Source: Trichoplax adhaerens
Taxonomy: Eukaryota; Placozoa; Uniplacotomia; Trichoplacea; Trichoplacidae
Direction: 5' to 3'
DNA length: 64,000 bases
Assembly: GCF_000150275.1 (NCBI RefSeq)
Contig: NW_002060984.1
Location: forward strand, 72,725-136,724
Shown: positions 1 to 12,285 of the stretch, piece after piece
Layout: every line of letters begins with the position of its first letter
Numbering within the stretch: the first letter of the stretch is position 1
Notes under the pieces: generated by a model
The model's database searches: none
Seen by the model: only the letters and a program-made list of their open reading frames with translations
Told to the model about the DNA's origin: nothing
Made by a program: the position numbers and the translations under genes

Positions 1-605
1 TGTTCAAGTTAAGTCGTAAGCCTAACTACTGTACAAGAACTCAATATGATCCCTCGTTAACCTTAACCCTATTTAACTCGAGACTATACTGAATATCGCT
101 GGTTAGAGTAGATTTTTGGTAGGCCTATATCAGTAGTGAATCAGTCGGTATCCTGCGGTACTGCATATCTATGTATATTGTACAGTAAAAGCAAAATAAT
201 ATTATTTTAAAAATAGCAGTGATAAGCGCATTCGTTTCCTATAAAGTTGTTCGGAAATTTCAGTTGTGTAGTGACTTTTAGAATATTGTAAAGTGTTTAT
301 ATTAGTCTAAGAATGATCGAGAACGCTTATGAGTTTCTGTCGTAATTCAATATAGAGAAAGGTAAGCGAATAAGCTGTTCAATTTAGTTATATTTAGGCA
401 ACTGAAAGTGACATAACTTACATTGATCGGTATAACTAATGGTTCTGATTTTAATCATCTGATCTTAGTCTCGTATATGCTTGGTAGCGTTGTTCTTTCA
501 GCGATCATACACATTATTGTGGTAGCAAGATAGATTAGCGATTATAGCTTATCATTAACTCAACTTGGTTGTTCTTTTGGAAGTAGGAACCGTCAATAAG
601 TCATC
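1..605. other. 5' flank of the SLC36-type gene
   Basis: AT-rich sequence with no exon or open frame I can support. It lies directly upstream of the first coding exon of the amino acid transporter at 606, so it probably holds that gene's promoter and 5' UTR. I see no clear TATA box or other element that fixes a transcription start. Confidence 0.4.
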
Positions 606-3600
606 ATGGAGAGTAATCGATCGGATGATACTAGTCAAAGCATTCCGGAAGTCAAGATAACGTAAGTCAAAAACATTTGAATGTTGTATGAGAGATGTGG
701 TAAAGATAACTACATCACTAGAATCACGTTGATAGTTAAATTTAAATCCTTTCCTACTGGAATCAAATAGAAATGACTGCCAAGAATGAGATCGAGTTGA
801 TAAATACTATAGCACAACCGTGACCAAGAAACCTCATCAATTGATCATGTTTATGATTACTCTATCACTAGAAGATCGTAGATATGGATGTAAAAGGCCC
901 TACGATCGCATACATGATTTACAACTGTTAGATTGACGAATTTTACCGTACAGAAATAGCGATGAAAGATTCTATGCTTATTGATCGAAATATCTTACCG
1001 TAAATAACTGAATTGATCATTCAACTCTAATAATTATAATTTATGTTGATATACATCGATCTTTTTGGTTAACGTGCATACATACGAGTATAGATACGAT
1101 TCATCTTTAAATATAGAAAATACGAGTACTATAATATCTAAAGACTCAGATAGACGTAATCATGCTGTATGATTGAAACAAAATTAACATCTATTTTCTG
1201 TATAGTGCTAGTAATAGCTGGTTGACTTCAATATGGCGAAATTTTTTGGACTTTTCAAACATGTTTAAAGCTTTTATTGGTACAAATTATATGGGATTAC
1301 CTTTCGGTATCGCTCAAAGTGGACTTGGGGTAGGTGTATTCCATTGATCAAGATAGCGGATATAAAATGGTCAACTGTAGAACAATTCTGAGTGTAGATA
1401 CACTGATTATTATATTTTATGGTATAGCAGTTAAGACTGTACTTGGCAAAAATGTTTGTTGTCGTTGTAATGCCTTGTACAATGTACATGGCACTAGCTA
1501 GAGGCTTATTTAGTTTAGTCTATAATCTAAGTTGATGAAAGATCGAACAGTTTTGGATGCACGCCAATGCCGTATATCTACCTACTAGCTATACGCGTAT
1601 ATATGAGTATTTATGTTGGATTGGCTATAAGAATAATAACATGTTATTTTTATCCGGCAGTCAGTAGATAAATACGTATACGGTATAACAGTTATCTAGA
1701 GCTGTTTGATCTTTTACCAATTTAGACTGTAGACTAATTTATAAGTTAAATTTTCCATTTTTCACAGATCGACAATGTTGCTATATTGGCCTAGTTGAGA
1801 GAGAGTCAGGTTCAGGCCATTATCAGATTGACTAGATAAAAGTAGCATGACTGATCGGTGAGGGATGGATAAATATACTTTAAAGTAATTCTATAATTTC
1901 AATCGACGAAAGGTCGGAGTGCTCTGACAATAATTGATTGTGATGGCTTTTAGTTTTGAAACAATTAATATTTGCAATTTTTATAAGCTTAAAACGTTAT
2001 TTAATGTTGGATGAGTATTAGAAATAATTAACAATATTATTTTACACAACACTGATAAACAGTATACCACATATCTACTCTATACGGTAAGCTAGAGTCA
2101 TTTATGCTAGTACAGTATCAGGTTAATGTTGAGGTACAGTAGTTATCCAATTGACTAAATAGAGTATCAGGGTGATTAGTGAATGGTATTAACTGCATTC
2201 GTTTAGAAGTGGCCAGTAATTACTTACGAGATACTGCTATCCACATCAATAATGCAATACTGATTAATATTTTTAATGATAATAAATTAATTACTCTTCT
2301 AGCCTGGATTAGCCATCATGATCATTGTAGCCGTCATCACAGATCACTGCTGCCACTTAATTGTTGATTGTAAGAAGATCGTTGTTGATCGATTGGTAAC
2401 TCGTCGTATAATTAAAAGTAATAATGATACAAACTATCAAAATACCACCGAAATCGTCTCGGAGCAGTCTGTACGTGAAGAAGTTGAAACCAAGCTAACT
2501 TATGGTGATATTGGACTAGAAGCGATGGGTGTATGGGGTTTGAGATTGGTTAATATCGCCTTGTTAATATCGCAATTTGGGTTTTGCATTAATTACATTA
2601 TATTTCTTGGTAATACTTTGGGGACGATATTTCCAATTGAAGCAAACTATACTAATACTTCGGTATATTACCTGCAGGTCAATAAAAACATCATTTTAAA
2701 CTCTATCGGATATTACAATCGATTGAAAGTGTCTCAATACAGTATATATTTAAAGGTTATATTGACTGTAACAGCATCGCTAATTTATTTATTGGTAACT
2801 ATTTACTTAATTTTGTAGATTGAAGATCGTAACACAAGTAATAAGAGTCTGTTAATACATAATTTGCCTTCTGGTCAATCAACGCAGCCGGCTTTTGTCT
2901 TTCTAGCTCTAATACCATTGCCTCTTCTAATTTTGACATCTTACTCACGAAATATTCGACAACTTGGATTTTCAAGCGTTGTCGCTAATTCATCTTTAAT
3001 GGTTGGCTTCATAATGGTATTAGTCTTTATCCTTCGAGGTAAAACTATTATACAACAGCATTGGTGATGGATGCTGTCAATATTTACAAATCATCTTTTA
3101 AAATGCTTTCCTATCTAACGAATATTGCATTGTTGCTGGCTAGTTATTTCATGGATCTGTTACATTATTGTTGTTGAACAGATTTTAAGGTTCACTCTGG
3201 CATCAAATGGGTTAACTGGGCTACTTCATTTGTATTTTTTGGACAAATGACTGGAGCATATGAGGGAATTGGAACAGTAAGATGATGTTTGAATAAATAT
3301 AACAATCATATTGAGCTATTAATGGTACAAAATATTTGGTTTTAAGTAATGTGGTAGTACTAATTGGCTCTTGGCTTTATTATTTAGATAATACCTATTG
3401 AATCTAGCATGAAAGGCAATAGGCATCGTTTCGGTTTAATGCTACATCTAGCAATAGGCTTTATGACTTTATGGTTTATTGCACTTGGTATTTTGGGCTA
3501 CTTACGTTATGGAAATGACGTTAATCAAATTATTTTAGAAAGTTTACCTCGTAATAATGTCATCTATAAGATTGTAACTATTTTTTTATGCGTTGGAGTC

Positions 3601-4191
3601 GTTTTTACATTCCCGCTACAAGTGTTTGTACCAATTGAAATTCTGGAAGATCCTACTTGTAAATTTTTCAATAAGTTGTGGAGAAAATGTGTATATACCA
3701 GTAGCACTCATCACGATACAATTAGCGATCCTAGTCAACCACTTCTACGTGGTGATCTCGGTTCATCAAGCCCTACTGCTATCAATAATACAAGTTTATT
3801 ATGCAGGAACGGAAATTCAGTAAAGGTGAATAATATTATGGTAGTTAAACATTATAAATTTTATTTCCGTATTAATCTTTCATTATATCCTCTTACTGGA
3901 AAACAGGTTACAACATGGCAAAGGAACATTTTTAGAACGATCATCGTTTTGATCATTTTCGCGATAGGAATTGTTTTTAAGAATGACTATGTTTACTTCT
4001 CAAGCCTTATTGGGGCCCTAAGTTCAACGGTAGTGGCCTATATTCTACCGTGTTTATTCCATCTTCGACTAAAGTCAGCAGATATATCGTTACCTGTAAA
4101 GATTAAAGATAGTCTTTTAATCATCTTTGGCATTGGTGCTGGAACCGTTTCGGTAGTTATCAGCATACTTAAAATTGTTAATCAAAATTAA
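606..4191 (+). CDS. SLC36: SLC36/PAT-type proton-coupled amino acid transporter
   Basis: Multi-pass transporter of the amino acid/auxin permease fold. Family members move small amino acids with protons across lysosomal or plasma membranes. Exons: 606-661, 1206-1329, 2303-2677, 2819-3038, 3182-3276, 3388-4191. All junctions are GT-AG with matching phase, giving 557 codons plus stop. The second exon encodes TM1 with the family signature FIGTNYMGLPFGIAQSGLG. The third starts PGLAIMIIVAV (TM2) and carries QFGFCINYIIFLG. The fourth encodes SYSRNIRQLGF and the next membrane helix. The fifth ends in YEGIGT, continuing as IPIESSMKGN in the sixth. A luminal loop at the exon 3/4 junction has N-glycosylation sequons. 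The start gives a short hydrophilic N-terminus, as in the family. An in-frame 81-nt segment at 3826-3906 could be a small intron; removing it gives 530 aa. The family is firm; the subtype and substrate are not. Confidence 0.9.
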
Positions 4192-5492
4192 AAGCAATTC
4201 CTTGTAAGGATGCTACTATTAGGATAATGACATTCCTATGATCTAATCATAATCACTAGTTCTATTTTCAATACTTTTAATTCACATTGCTTTCAACTTC
4301 CATGTATAGTTGAGATGGTCTAAATTTAGTGGCTCGATTACTGATTAATTAGTAAATACAAATTTGGTGACGAATCCTGTAATAACTTCCGGATGAGTGA
4401 TTTAGGGAGTTACATTTTTATATTATTTCGTTAAATGTTACAAAACTGGCAATAATTTTTATATAATTGCTGTGATACTGATTATCCTAAAATTTATACT
4501 CTACGCATCAGGATTTTACTCAGTTTTTATCATCTAATTTCAAATACTGGTAAAGGCGATACAACTGACACTTTACTCGGTGCAACTCGTGATTTCCTAC
4601 AATATTGTGAATACAATGTTATTTGTACATTTAAAAAAGCTGAAAACTTGTGTATGCGTCATTGGTATTCATATACTTGTATTTGGCCGTTAAATTACTC
4701 AAATGATTTATTTTATATATTTGTCAACAATAAATTGTTGCCGTACGGTTAACTATTAACGTAATGCCTAGTTCGATATCATAAATGCTATCTGAGTGAG
4801 ACTACTATATCCGTCGCGTCCTTTCTTGATTATTGTCAATAGTTTGGCATGCTTGATACCGTACGAGCAGCAAGATAAACATACACAGGTGAAATCAATT
4901 GAAAACCAGTCAATTTTACTTTCGTTTGCTATTTTGTTTATTAAGTAATCAAATTAATGTTAGGCATCGAATATCATGTTTACATGTGGTACCAAATATA
5001 TAAGTAAATTGTTAGGCATCTGGGTCAAACTTTAAGACAGTTCATTAAAGTGGTATGGATAAAATATTTAAAAAAAAAAGTCGTCACACGAATATTATTA
5101 TACGAGGAATTTTGAGTCGATATCTAAGTTACGCGTTGCTGAATTGATGAGACAACTAGAATGCAAGTTCGATTTTTTGTCTTCATGATTAAAACGCTAA
5201 TTTGTACGATTAATTATTTACCAATAATATTATTCGATTCGCAACAGGCAGAACGAGACAGCACTGTTTACAAACTTTAAATACTAGATATATCTATTTT
5301 TGTCTAGCACGCCCTAATACAATTATCGATACACACTAATTATTGGTGATTTTTACGTTCTAATGATGATATATACGCGCACGATCATGGATTAGAGCCA
5401 ATTTTTTTTAAGTGAAATTTGAATAGTTGGATATGTGTAAGTTAATTAGTATGCCATTCAAAATGTAAAACAAATAATTCGCTCAAAAGTGG
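4192..5492. other. Convergent intergenic region, SLC36 / ENGASE
   Basis: The two flanking genes end towards each other here. I see no coding exon. An AATAAA at about 4728 could be the SLC36 poly(A) signal, but it lies over 500 bases after the stop. The rest is AT-rich with no repeat I can define. Confidence 0.4.
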
Positions 5493-8400
5493 CTATTGAA
5501 ATAAAACGTTAACGTTCGCAGCATGCTGTAAATTTGATCTCAATCCTGCTTTCGTAACATGTTGAACAACAAATGTTACTTCATCATCATTAAATTCACG
5601 TAGTGAAAAGTTCTTAATCATATATACCCTAAGAAAAGATCTACCTACAAAGTTTATATTTTTTCCATCTTTCAAAAAAATATCAAAAAATTCCGGTTGC
5701 GCTGACTCCGTTGCATCATTATCGAGGATAAAGTCCCACATTAAAGTTACGTTTAGTAATATTTGATCTTCGTCAATATCCCAAGAAGTGTCTTTGTATG
5801 TAAGGTTAACGATACGGCCAATATCATCTGAGATCACTGAAGGATTAAGTAACTAAATAGATTACAAACGTAAAAAGAATTATTTTAACTGTAAATAGAC
5901 ATTCCTCTATGAATTATCGAACGATTGAATAATAAACCAGGTCACTGAATAGAATTCACACTAGATATAAACTTACTTTGATTTCACCTAAATCGAGGCA
6001 GAAATCTTTTTCCTTTCGCTCTGTATGATTGACTTTCATGATAAAAACATAAGAATTAGCCTTATCAAATATTAAAAAGATCATGGCCTACGTACAATTG
6101 CCTAATGAGGTTGACATACTATTTAATTCTGGTATAATCATCAGTTGTACTTCGCAAATTGTACAAGAACCACATAATGATTCCGTCAATAAGTAGTGCC
6201 TAAATAAAAATGGTGTTATTAAGAAATGGAAGAGGAAATTCTGCAAAGTTATGAGATTTGAAAGCATTCCTACTCATACTAGTCTAGATATAAATTAAAC
6301 CTATTTATCCAAGTGGAACGTGGATCTGTCTCTCCAGTATATGTTGCATCAATGATATCAGTTGATTCATTATTAATAGTTGAAAATGCTAGATAATTTG
6401 AAGTGTCGCCCTTGACTTTAAAACCTGAAGGATTAAAACGAGGAGAACAAACCAAACCATAGTCCTCCATGCACGCTTCAATTTCTTTTGGCTCACAAAC
6501 TAGAAAAATAATATATTAAAGGGTATCATTGATGAGAAGATAATAATAACTAAATAATACACCGTGAATAGCAATTTAGTATACCATTTTTAGCTTCTTT
6601 TCCTAAGATAATATAAGTCATTGCTGAATCAGTAACAAGTTGCAATGCAATATTGATCGAGCGCGAAAAATTTTGTGGAATTTTATAGCAACAGGAAATT
6701 AAGAGTCCGTCGTTTATTTCGAATTGAGTACGGAACAACCTAATTGGTATAGTGAAAGAGTTTATTGAGGCTTTATATTTTGAATAGAGGATGGAGTATT
6801 TTTAATTTCCTTAAGGCATACCGAAGTACTGCTGCAGAATACTCTAACGATGGTGTGTATGATCCATAAATTCGTAGACATTCACCTCCATTGTAAGCAT
6901 CCAAAGACGAATGAGCAACTGTTGATATTTTAATACTTCCAGCTGTTCCTATGCAATACGAACGATGGGAATTGGAATAGGATGGCTGTAGCTGTTGTGC
7001 ACTTAAGTTACTCCACGAAGAATTTTTAGCAATCTAATCAAGGAGTTAAAATTACGATTGAGAAATATCTACAAATGGAAAAATTACATGGAGCTACCTC
7101 AAATTAGAAGAATTTCCAATTTACCTTGCCATTAATGTACATTTTATCACCTCTACCACGGCAGAATGATGATACTATCGGCAATTCAGTTAGAATACTT
7201 GAATTATGACATAGTGAGCTAAGTAAATCCCAAAATCTGTTAAAAATCAAGAAATTACAGTCTTGGTATTAAAGCATGATTAGTAATACTTGGAACGTGG
7301 GTAGGGTTATTAGCAATACTTGTTTTGGTTTTCGATAAAATCTGTTCTTCCAAGACATTCATAAACCCAACCAGGTGCAAATAAAGCAGCAGATAAAGAA
7401 CTCTCTCGAATAACTTCTAACGCCTAATGATTATAATGAAAATTGGATTATTATGTCATAAAGTTTTTTGATCGTATAAATTTATTTTTCAACGCTATAG
7501 AAAATTTAGTTGAACAAGTTCGGGTAGGATGATAAAAACTGAAAAAGTAAGAACGATGGAATAGGCGCATTATAACATCCATCTGTAATACTAACATCTC
7601 GACTTTTGAAACCACCGCCTTTATAACAACCTCTACCAAAAATATCTATGCCAGCGTAGACGTCATGTTTTCGCTCCTGCCCGGCATTCAATACCGACCT
7701 TAAGAGATTGCCAGGTTTCCAAACATAGTTTAAAAAAATTCCATCACAGGAATCGAAGAAAGTTCTGTGTTCAGTAAACCAAAAAAGTATATTGATCAGT
7801 GTCAAGTTAAAGCTTTACAGTTGATTAATATCGTCTATTGGATTTTAAGCCTTCAGAATAGCATTCATTCATTTCTAGTGTTCTCTATTTAAATTTGTTA
7901 ACCGATGTCAATTATTCTACATCATTCAAAGATGATTTGTTAAAAATCAATATGACGGTAATCAGCATTGATTAATACCGTAAACTCTTCTAAAAACGAT
8001 GATAGAATTGATAAAATAGTTCTCATAATACAGATATTAAGCACCTGTTATACATGTTGAGTTCATTTTGCCATTTTAGATCGCCAGTATTGGTTACGCT
8101 GTCGTACCAAAGTATTTGACCATGTGGTATTTTTTGATGGAGTTTGTTGGTTAATTCTGCTACAAATTGCACCAATGTCATAATATACTTTTTCTAATAA
8201 TAAATGGAGAAATGGAGAAGAGAAATTAAAAAGATTTTCTTGTGTCAACATAATCGATCGTTATTTTGGTGGAGATTGTTGACCTACATCGATTACATCA
8301 TGTTAATAGAAAGGGGTAGAAATGGCTGACTACTCAGTTAAGTAAAGTAGTATTATAAAAGTATTGCTTATATTGTTATGGATCGTCGTTGCAAACTAGA

Positions 8401-10199
8401 ACTTGACGTTGCTATTTTGGTGATCAATGGTATAGTTTTATCGTAGAAATTAGGTGCTCATTTGAAATGCTTTACTGTACAGTATGTGGTCGTTTCAAAT
8501 TTTAATCGTAAGACTCCTCACTGATATGATATGTCGAGTTAAAGTAAGATTGTATCACTTAGGTTCATTAAGTAAGTCCATCTTATAACCAACACTGTAC
8601 TGTACGTTTACAATATAAGAATCTGTTCTATTGATTTATTATTAGTTTGACATGGATAGGGATTGATTTTATAACCATGCATAATCATAATACTGTATCT
8701 TTTACAAGCAATGATAATTAATACTAGTTTTACCATTAGTTAGTGGTATTCGCTTGTCCCTAGTGATTGCGTTATCATCAACAGTTCATTAAGTTAACGC
8801 TTCTACTGTAATTGATGGGTTGAAGGTATAGGTCAAAATGTAGAAAAACTGATATACTGTCCATACGTGGAACATAATTAAGAAAGATGAAATGGACAAG
8901 ACATTGTCATAAGTGAATCGTTGCAAATTATTCCAATGTCATTTTGTCATTGCATTCATGCAATGAGAATTAAATTGGAAGACTGAAATTCATTTTCTAC
9001 TCTAGTGATTTCTATTTCTATTTTTGTCGTCAACTATTACTTTATAACCATACCTCAATGTTATTCTCAATATTGATCAGCCATCCATCGAAACGATAAT
9101 AATGTGCTATGTCAACTAATCTGTTAATTAAGAGATGTCGAAGTTGTGCATTACTTAAGAATTCACGACAAATTTCATTGCCTTCATCCCATTCAGTGAT
9201 AAAAGTTCCTAAAACTAAGACTTGATGTTTATGAGCACAGTTGATCCATGTTGATGGTGGAATGGACAATAAATGATGGCTAAAGTAGATAAATATGTCA
9301 ATATACTGCCAATGGTAGAAAGTGAAAGCATCGTTGTCACCACAACCTTGAGCAAATCTATGCAATGAAAAAAAGGCAAGAAAGTTGAATAGTTGCAGGT
9401 TGCTATTCTATCCTGTATCATCATGTCTATCCTATTGCAACGTGTAGCTAGGATTGACTACTAATGAATTGATTTGATTACCATTGGCAGTTTTCTATCC
9501 TGTATCATCATGTCTATCCTATTGCAACGTGTAGCTAGGATTGACTACTAATAAACTGATTTGATTATCATTGGCAGTTTTCTATCCTGTATCATCATGT
9601 CTATCCTATTGTAACTTGTAGCTAGGATTGACTACTAATGAATTGATTATCATTGGCAGTTTTTGAAGGCGATTGTCCATCGTCGACTGACTATTTCTAT
9701 TGTACACCTTTGATCGCTATCATCATCACCTTCCATGTGGTTTTAATGGAGCAAGAAAAGATGATTGCACTACTTTGTTATATAACATGGCTGTCAATAT
9801 GGATGTAATTGATTGAAATGAGCTAATCAACCTATCCTATTAGCTAAGCAGATGAAATCACTGCAATGGCTATAGACATGATGGACTCCCATGGACGCGA
9901 TCATACTGCAAGTCCTCCTTCTCGACTGCCTGTCTACTCAAGAAGGATAGCCGACAAGGCCAATCTTACCTATCCTCGTGATAGCCATTCTTCATGTCAT
10001 GGCAAACCAAAGTTCGAGATCGTTTAGGCAATGCATAGGGCTGATGTAAGCATACACTAGCGCGATTAATATCATCACATCCACGAAACCAAAGATAAAT
10101 TTGCTTTAAATGATCTAAATAACTGCAGATCGGTTCACCACTTTGTTGATCATATTGTCGACATTGGCGTACATGAACACCATTAAAATGTTCAGCCAT
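5493..10199 (-). CDS. ENGASE: Cytosolic endo-beta-N-acetylglucosaminidase (GH85)
   Basis: ENGase cuts the chitobiose core of N-glycans released from misfolded glycoproteins in the cytosol. Exons on the minus strand: 10199-9970, 9357-9054, 8193-8045, 7764-7596, 7423-7320, 7236-7125, 7033-6822, 6739-6585, 6499-6301, 6199-6151, 6087-5977, 5852-5493. They sum to 2154 nt, 717 aa plus stop, against 743 aa in human. Exon 1 holds RTLVCHDMKNGYHEDR. Exon 2 holds FYHWQYIDIFIYFSHH, then GTFITEWDEG and the active-site segment FDGWLINIENN, with the conserved Asn and catalytic Glu. Exon 3 holds ILWYDSVTNTGDLKWQNELN, exon 4 FFDSCDGIFLNY, exon 5 LFAPGWVYECL. Later exons match the C-terminal beta domains. The ATG at 10199 is the first in frame; no signal peptide is visible, which fits a cytosolic enzyme. 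Exons 10 and 11 (6199-5977) are the least certain because that stretch is poorly conserved. Confidence 0.94.
9406..9661. repeat. Three-copy 87-bp tandem repeat in ENGASE intron 1
   Basis: The segment beginning TTCTATCCTGTATCATCATG starts at 9406, 9493 and 9580, a constant period of 87 bp. The copies are nearly identical apart from a few substitutions and a short deletion in the third. The array sits in the first intron of ENGASE (9969-9358), so it is not coding. The high identity suggests a recent duplication. Confidence 0.9.
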
Positions 10200-10888
10200 A
10201 ACTGATAGTTGAATCAAGATGATTACCAATAGATTGGATAGACTTGAACGATGAATGAATAATCATCCAAGGCTGCAATCACGAGCAGATTTTCGTCTAC
10301 AATCAAGGTTGAAAAATGGAATGAATTTGTGCAAAAGTGCGTCGAGGATCGATTGTTCTCATCGTCTTCTTGGCTATTGCAAGAGAGCGTCGATTGTCGA
10401 GGATTTTTGCCCCCTTACTCTCTGCCTTCCTTTCCTCCTATTGCTCTTGTCTTGATCTTATGAACAGTCTAGCAACCTTGGATGATTGCTTGCCAGTATG
10501 CCAACTGCAAACAAGTTGAACGATGGAGGCCAGCAATGGAGAGATTTCCTCGCCAATGCTTGGGGCTCGGGACAAAGAAATGCCGACAGTTGAATCGGTG
10601 CTGCAAAAGCCGATGACTTGCGCTCCAGTGAAGATTGAAAGAGTAACACTATGATGATAGTGTAGCCTAGAATGTTACGCCATGTTTGCGTTCCTTATCC
10701 ATGTTATTGCACGCATGTATTGGACAGTATTCAACACAATGCGTCCGAGAAATCAACTCAACTGTCGCTGACTTCAATCGACCTATCGCACGCTACTACT
10801 CTCGACTCTACTGCCCTAAACAGTCCTCCCGTTGTAGTCTTTTAGTATAGATTTCAATGACTGGCGTCGACAATCGACTGGCTGCCTT
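10200..10888. other. Upstream flank of ENGASE
   Basis: Sequence between the ENGASE start codon and the palindromic satellite. It is noticeably richer in G and C than the rest of the window and contains only short chance open frames on both strands. It must contain the ENGASE 5' UTR and promoter, unless an additional 5' exon exists. I see no defined element. Confidence 0.35.
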
Positions 10889-12200
10889 CCATCGTCGTTG
10901 GACGGGACAGCCTTTGGACAAGAGGTGCCTTACTGTACGATGTACTGTCAACTACAGTACATATCATGTTATAGTACTGTAGAAGGAGGAACAATACTGT
11001 GTCTCGTAGGATGGAAGGATAGATGGAACATTAGTAGAACTGTAGAAGTACTGTACAGTACTGTACTGTACTGTCCATCGTCGTTGGATGGGACAGCCTT
11101 TGGACAAGAGATGCCTTACTGTACGATGTACAGTACTGTCAACTACAGTACATATCATGTTATAGTACTGTAGAAGGAGGAACTATACTGTGTCTCGTAG
11201 GATGGAAGGATAGATGGAACATTAGTAGAACTGTAGAAGTACTGTACAGTACTGTACTGTACTGTCCATCGTCGTTGGATGGGACAGCCTTTGGACAAGA
11301 GATGCCTTACTGTACGATGTACTGTCAACTACAGTACATATCATGTTATAGTACTGTAGAAGGAGGAACTATACTGTGTCTCGTAGGATGGAAGGATAGA
11401 TGGAACATGGGACATGATGGTACCATTTAGACCCATTAGTACATGCAGTAGAAGTACAGTACTGTACTGTACTGTCCATCGTCGTTGGATGGGACAGCCT
11501 TTGGACGAGAGATGCCTTACTGTACGATGTACTATAAACTACAGTATATCATGTTGTAGTAAAGTACTGTAGATGGAGGAACAATACAGTACAATGTCTC
11601 GTAGGATGGAAGGATTGATGGACCATTGGACATGATGGTCCATGCTGTTAACTGCAGTAGAAGTCCATCGTCGTTGGATGAGACAGCCTTTGGACAAGAG
11701 GCGCCTTACTGTACGATGTACTGTAAACTACAGTACATATCATGTTGTAGTACTGTAGAAGGAGGAACTATACTGTGTCTCGTAGGATGGAAGGATTGAT
11801 GGACCGTGGGACATGATGGTTCCATTAGTAAGTACAGTATACAGTATGCAGTAGAAGTACAGTACAGTACTGTACACTACGACGATGGACAGCCTTTGGA
11901 CAAGAGATGCCTTACTGTACGACGTACTGTAAACTACAGTATATAATACTGTAACTGACCTTTCTTTAGTACTGTAGATGGAGGAACAATAACTGTGACT
12001 GGTAGGATCGAAGGATTGATGGACAACTGGACATGATGGTCCATACTGCAGAAGTAGTCAGTATGCCAACAGTAATATCCAACTCCTACAATACAAATGT
12101 GGATTTTGGGATCGTACAGTACAGTACTCTCGCCGCTCTAGTACTGTACACTGTACACTCTGTGTGCTCTGACTGTACTGTACTGTACTGTACTGTATGA
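10889..12200. repeat. Satellite-like tandem array of TACTGTA-rich ~190-bp units
   Basis: The landmark CCATCGTCGTTGGA recurs at 10889, 11075, 11266, 11476 and 11665, giving spacings of 186, 191, 210 and 189 bp. A sixth, degenerate copy starts near 11884. Each unit has a core reading GGGACAGCCTTTGGACAAGA, a run of short palindromes built from TACTGTA, GTACAGTAC and TACAGTA, and a GTCTCGTAGGATGGAAGGAT segment. Length differences arise mainly from gain or loss of CTGTA steps; a pure CTGTA run follows at about 12173-12197. The array fills much of the gap between divergent ENGASE and CCZ1 and ends only about 90 bp before the CCZ1 start codon. The palindromes could form hairpins or cruciforms. Short open frames here are repeat translation products, not genes. 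Confidence 0.93.
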
Positions 12201-12285
12201 TGACTGTCATTGCCGGTATTATTCTTCGCCCAATGCCCGGCAGTCGGCAGCCAATGGTGAGTCTTACCTCTGCAAGATTACCAAT

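Noticed and set aside
9406-9661. CRISPR-like array
   Set aside because: It is a head-to-tail repeat without unique spacers, in an intron of an animal gene.
10898-11173. Open frames on both strands in the satellite
   Set aside because: They are translations of the tandem unit with repeating Tyr/Cys/Thr/Val patterns; the same words reappear every unit.
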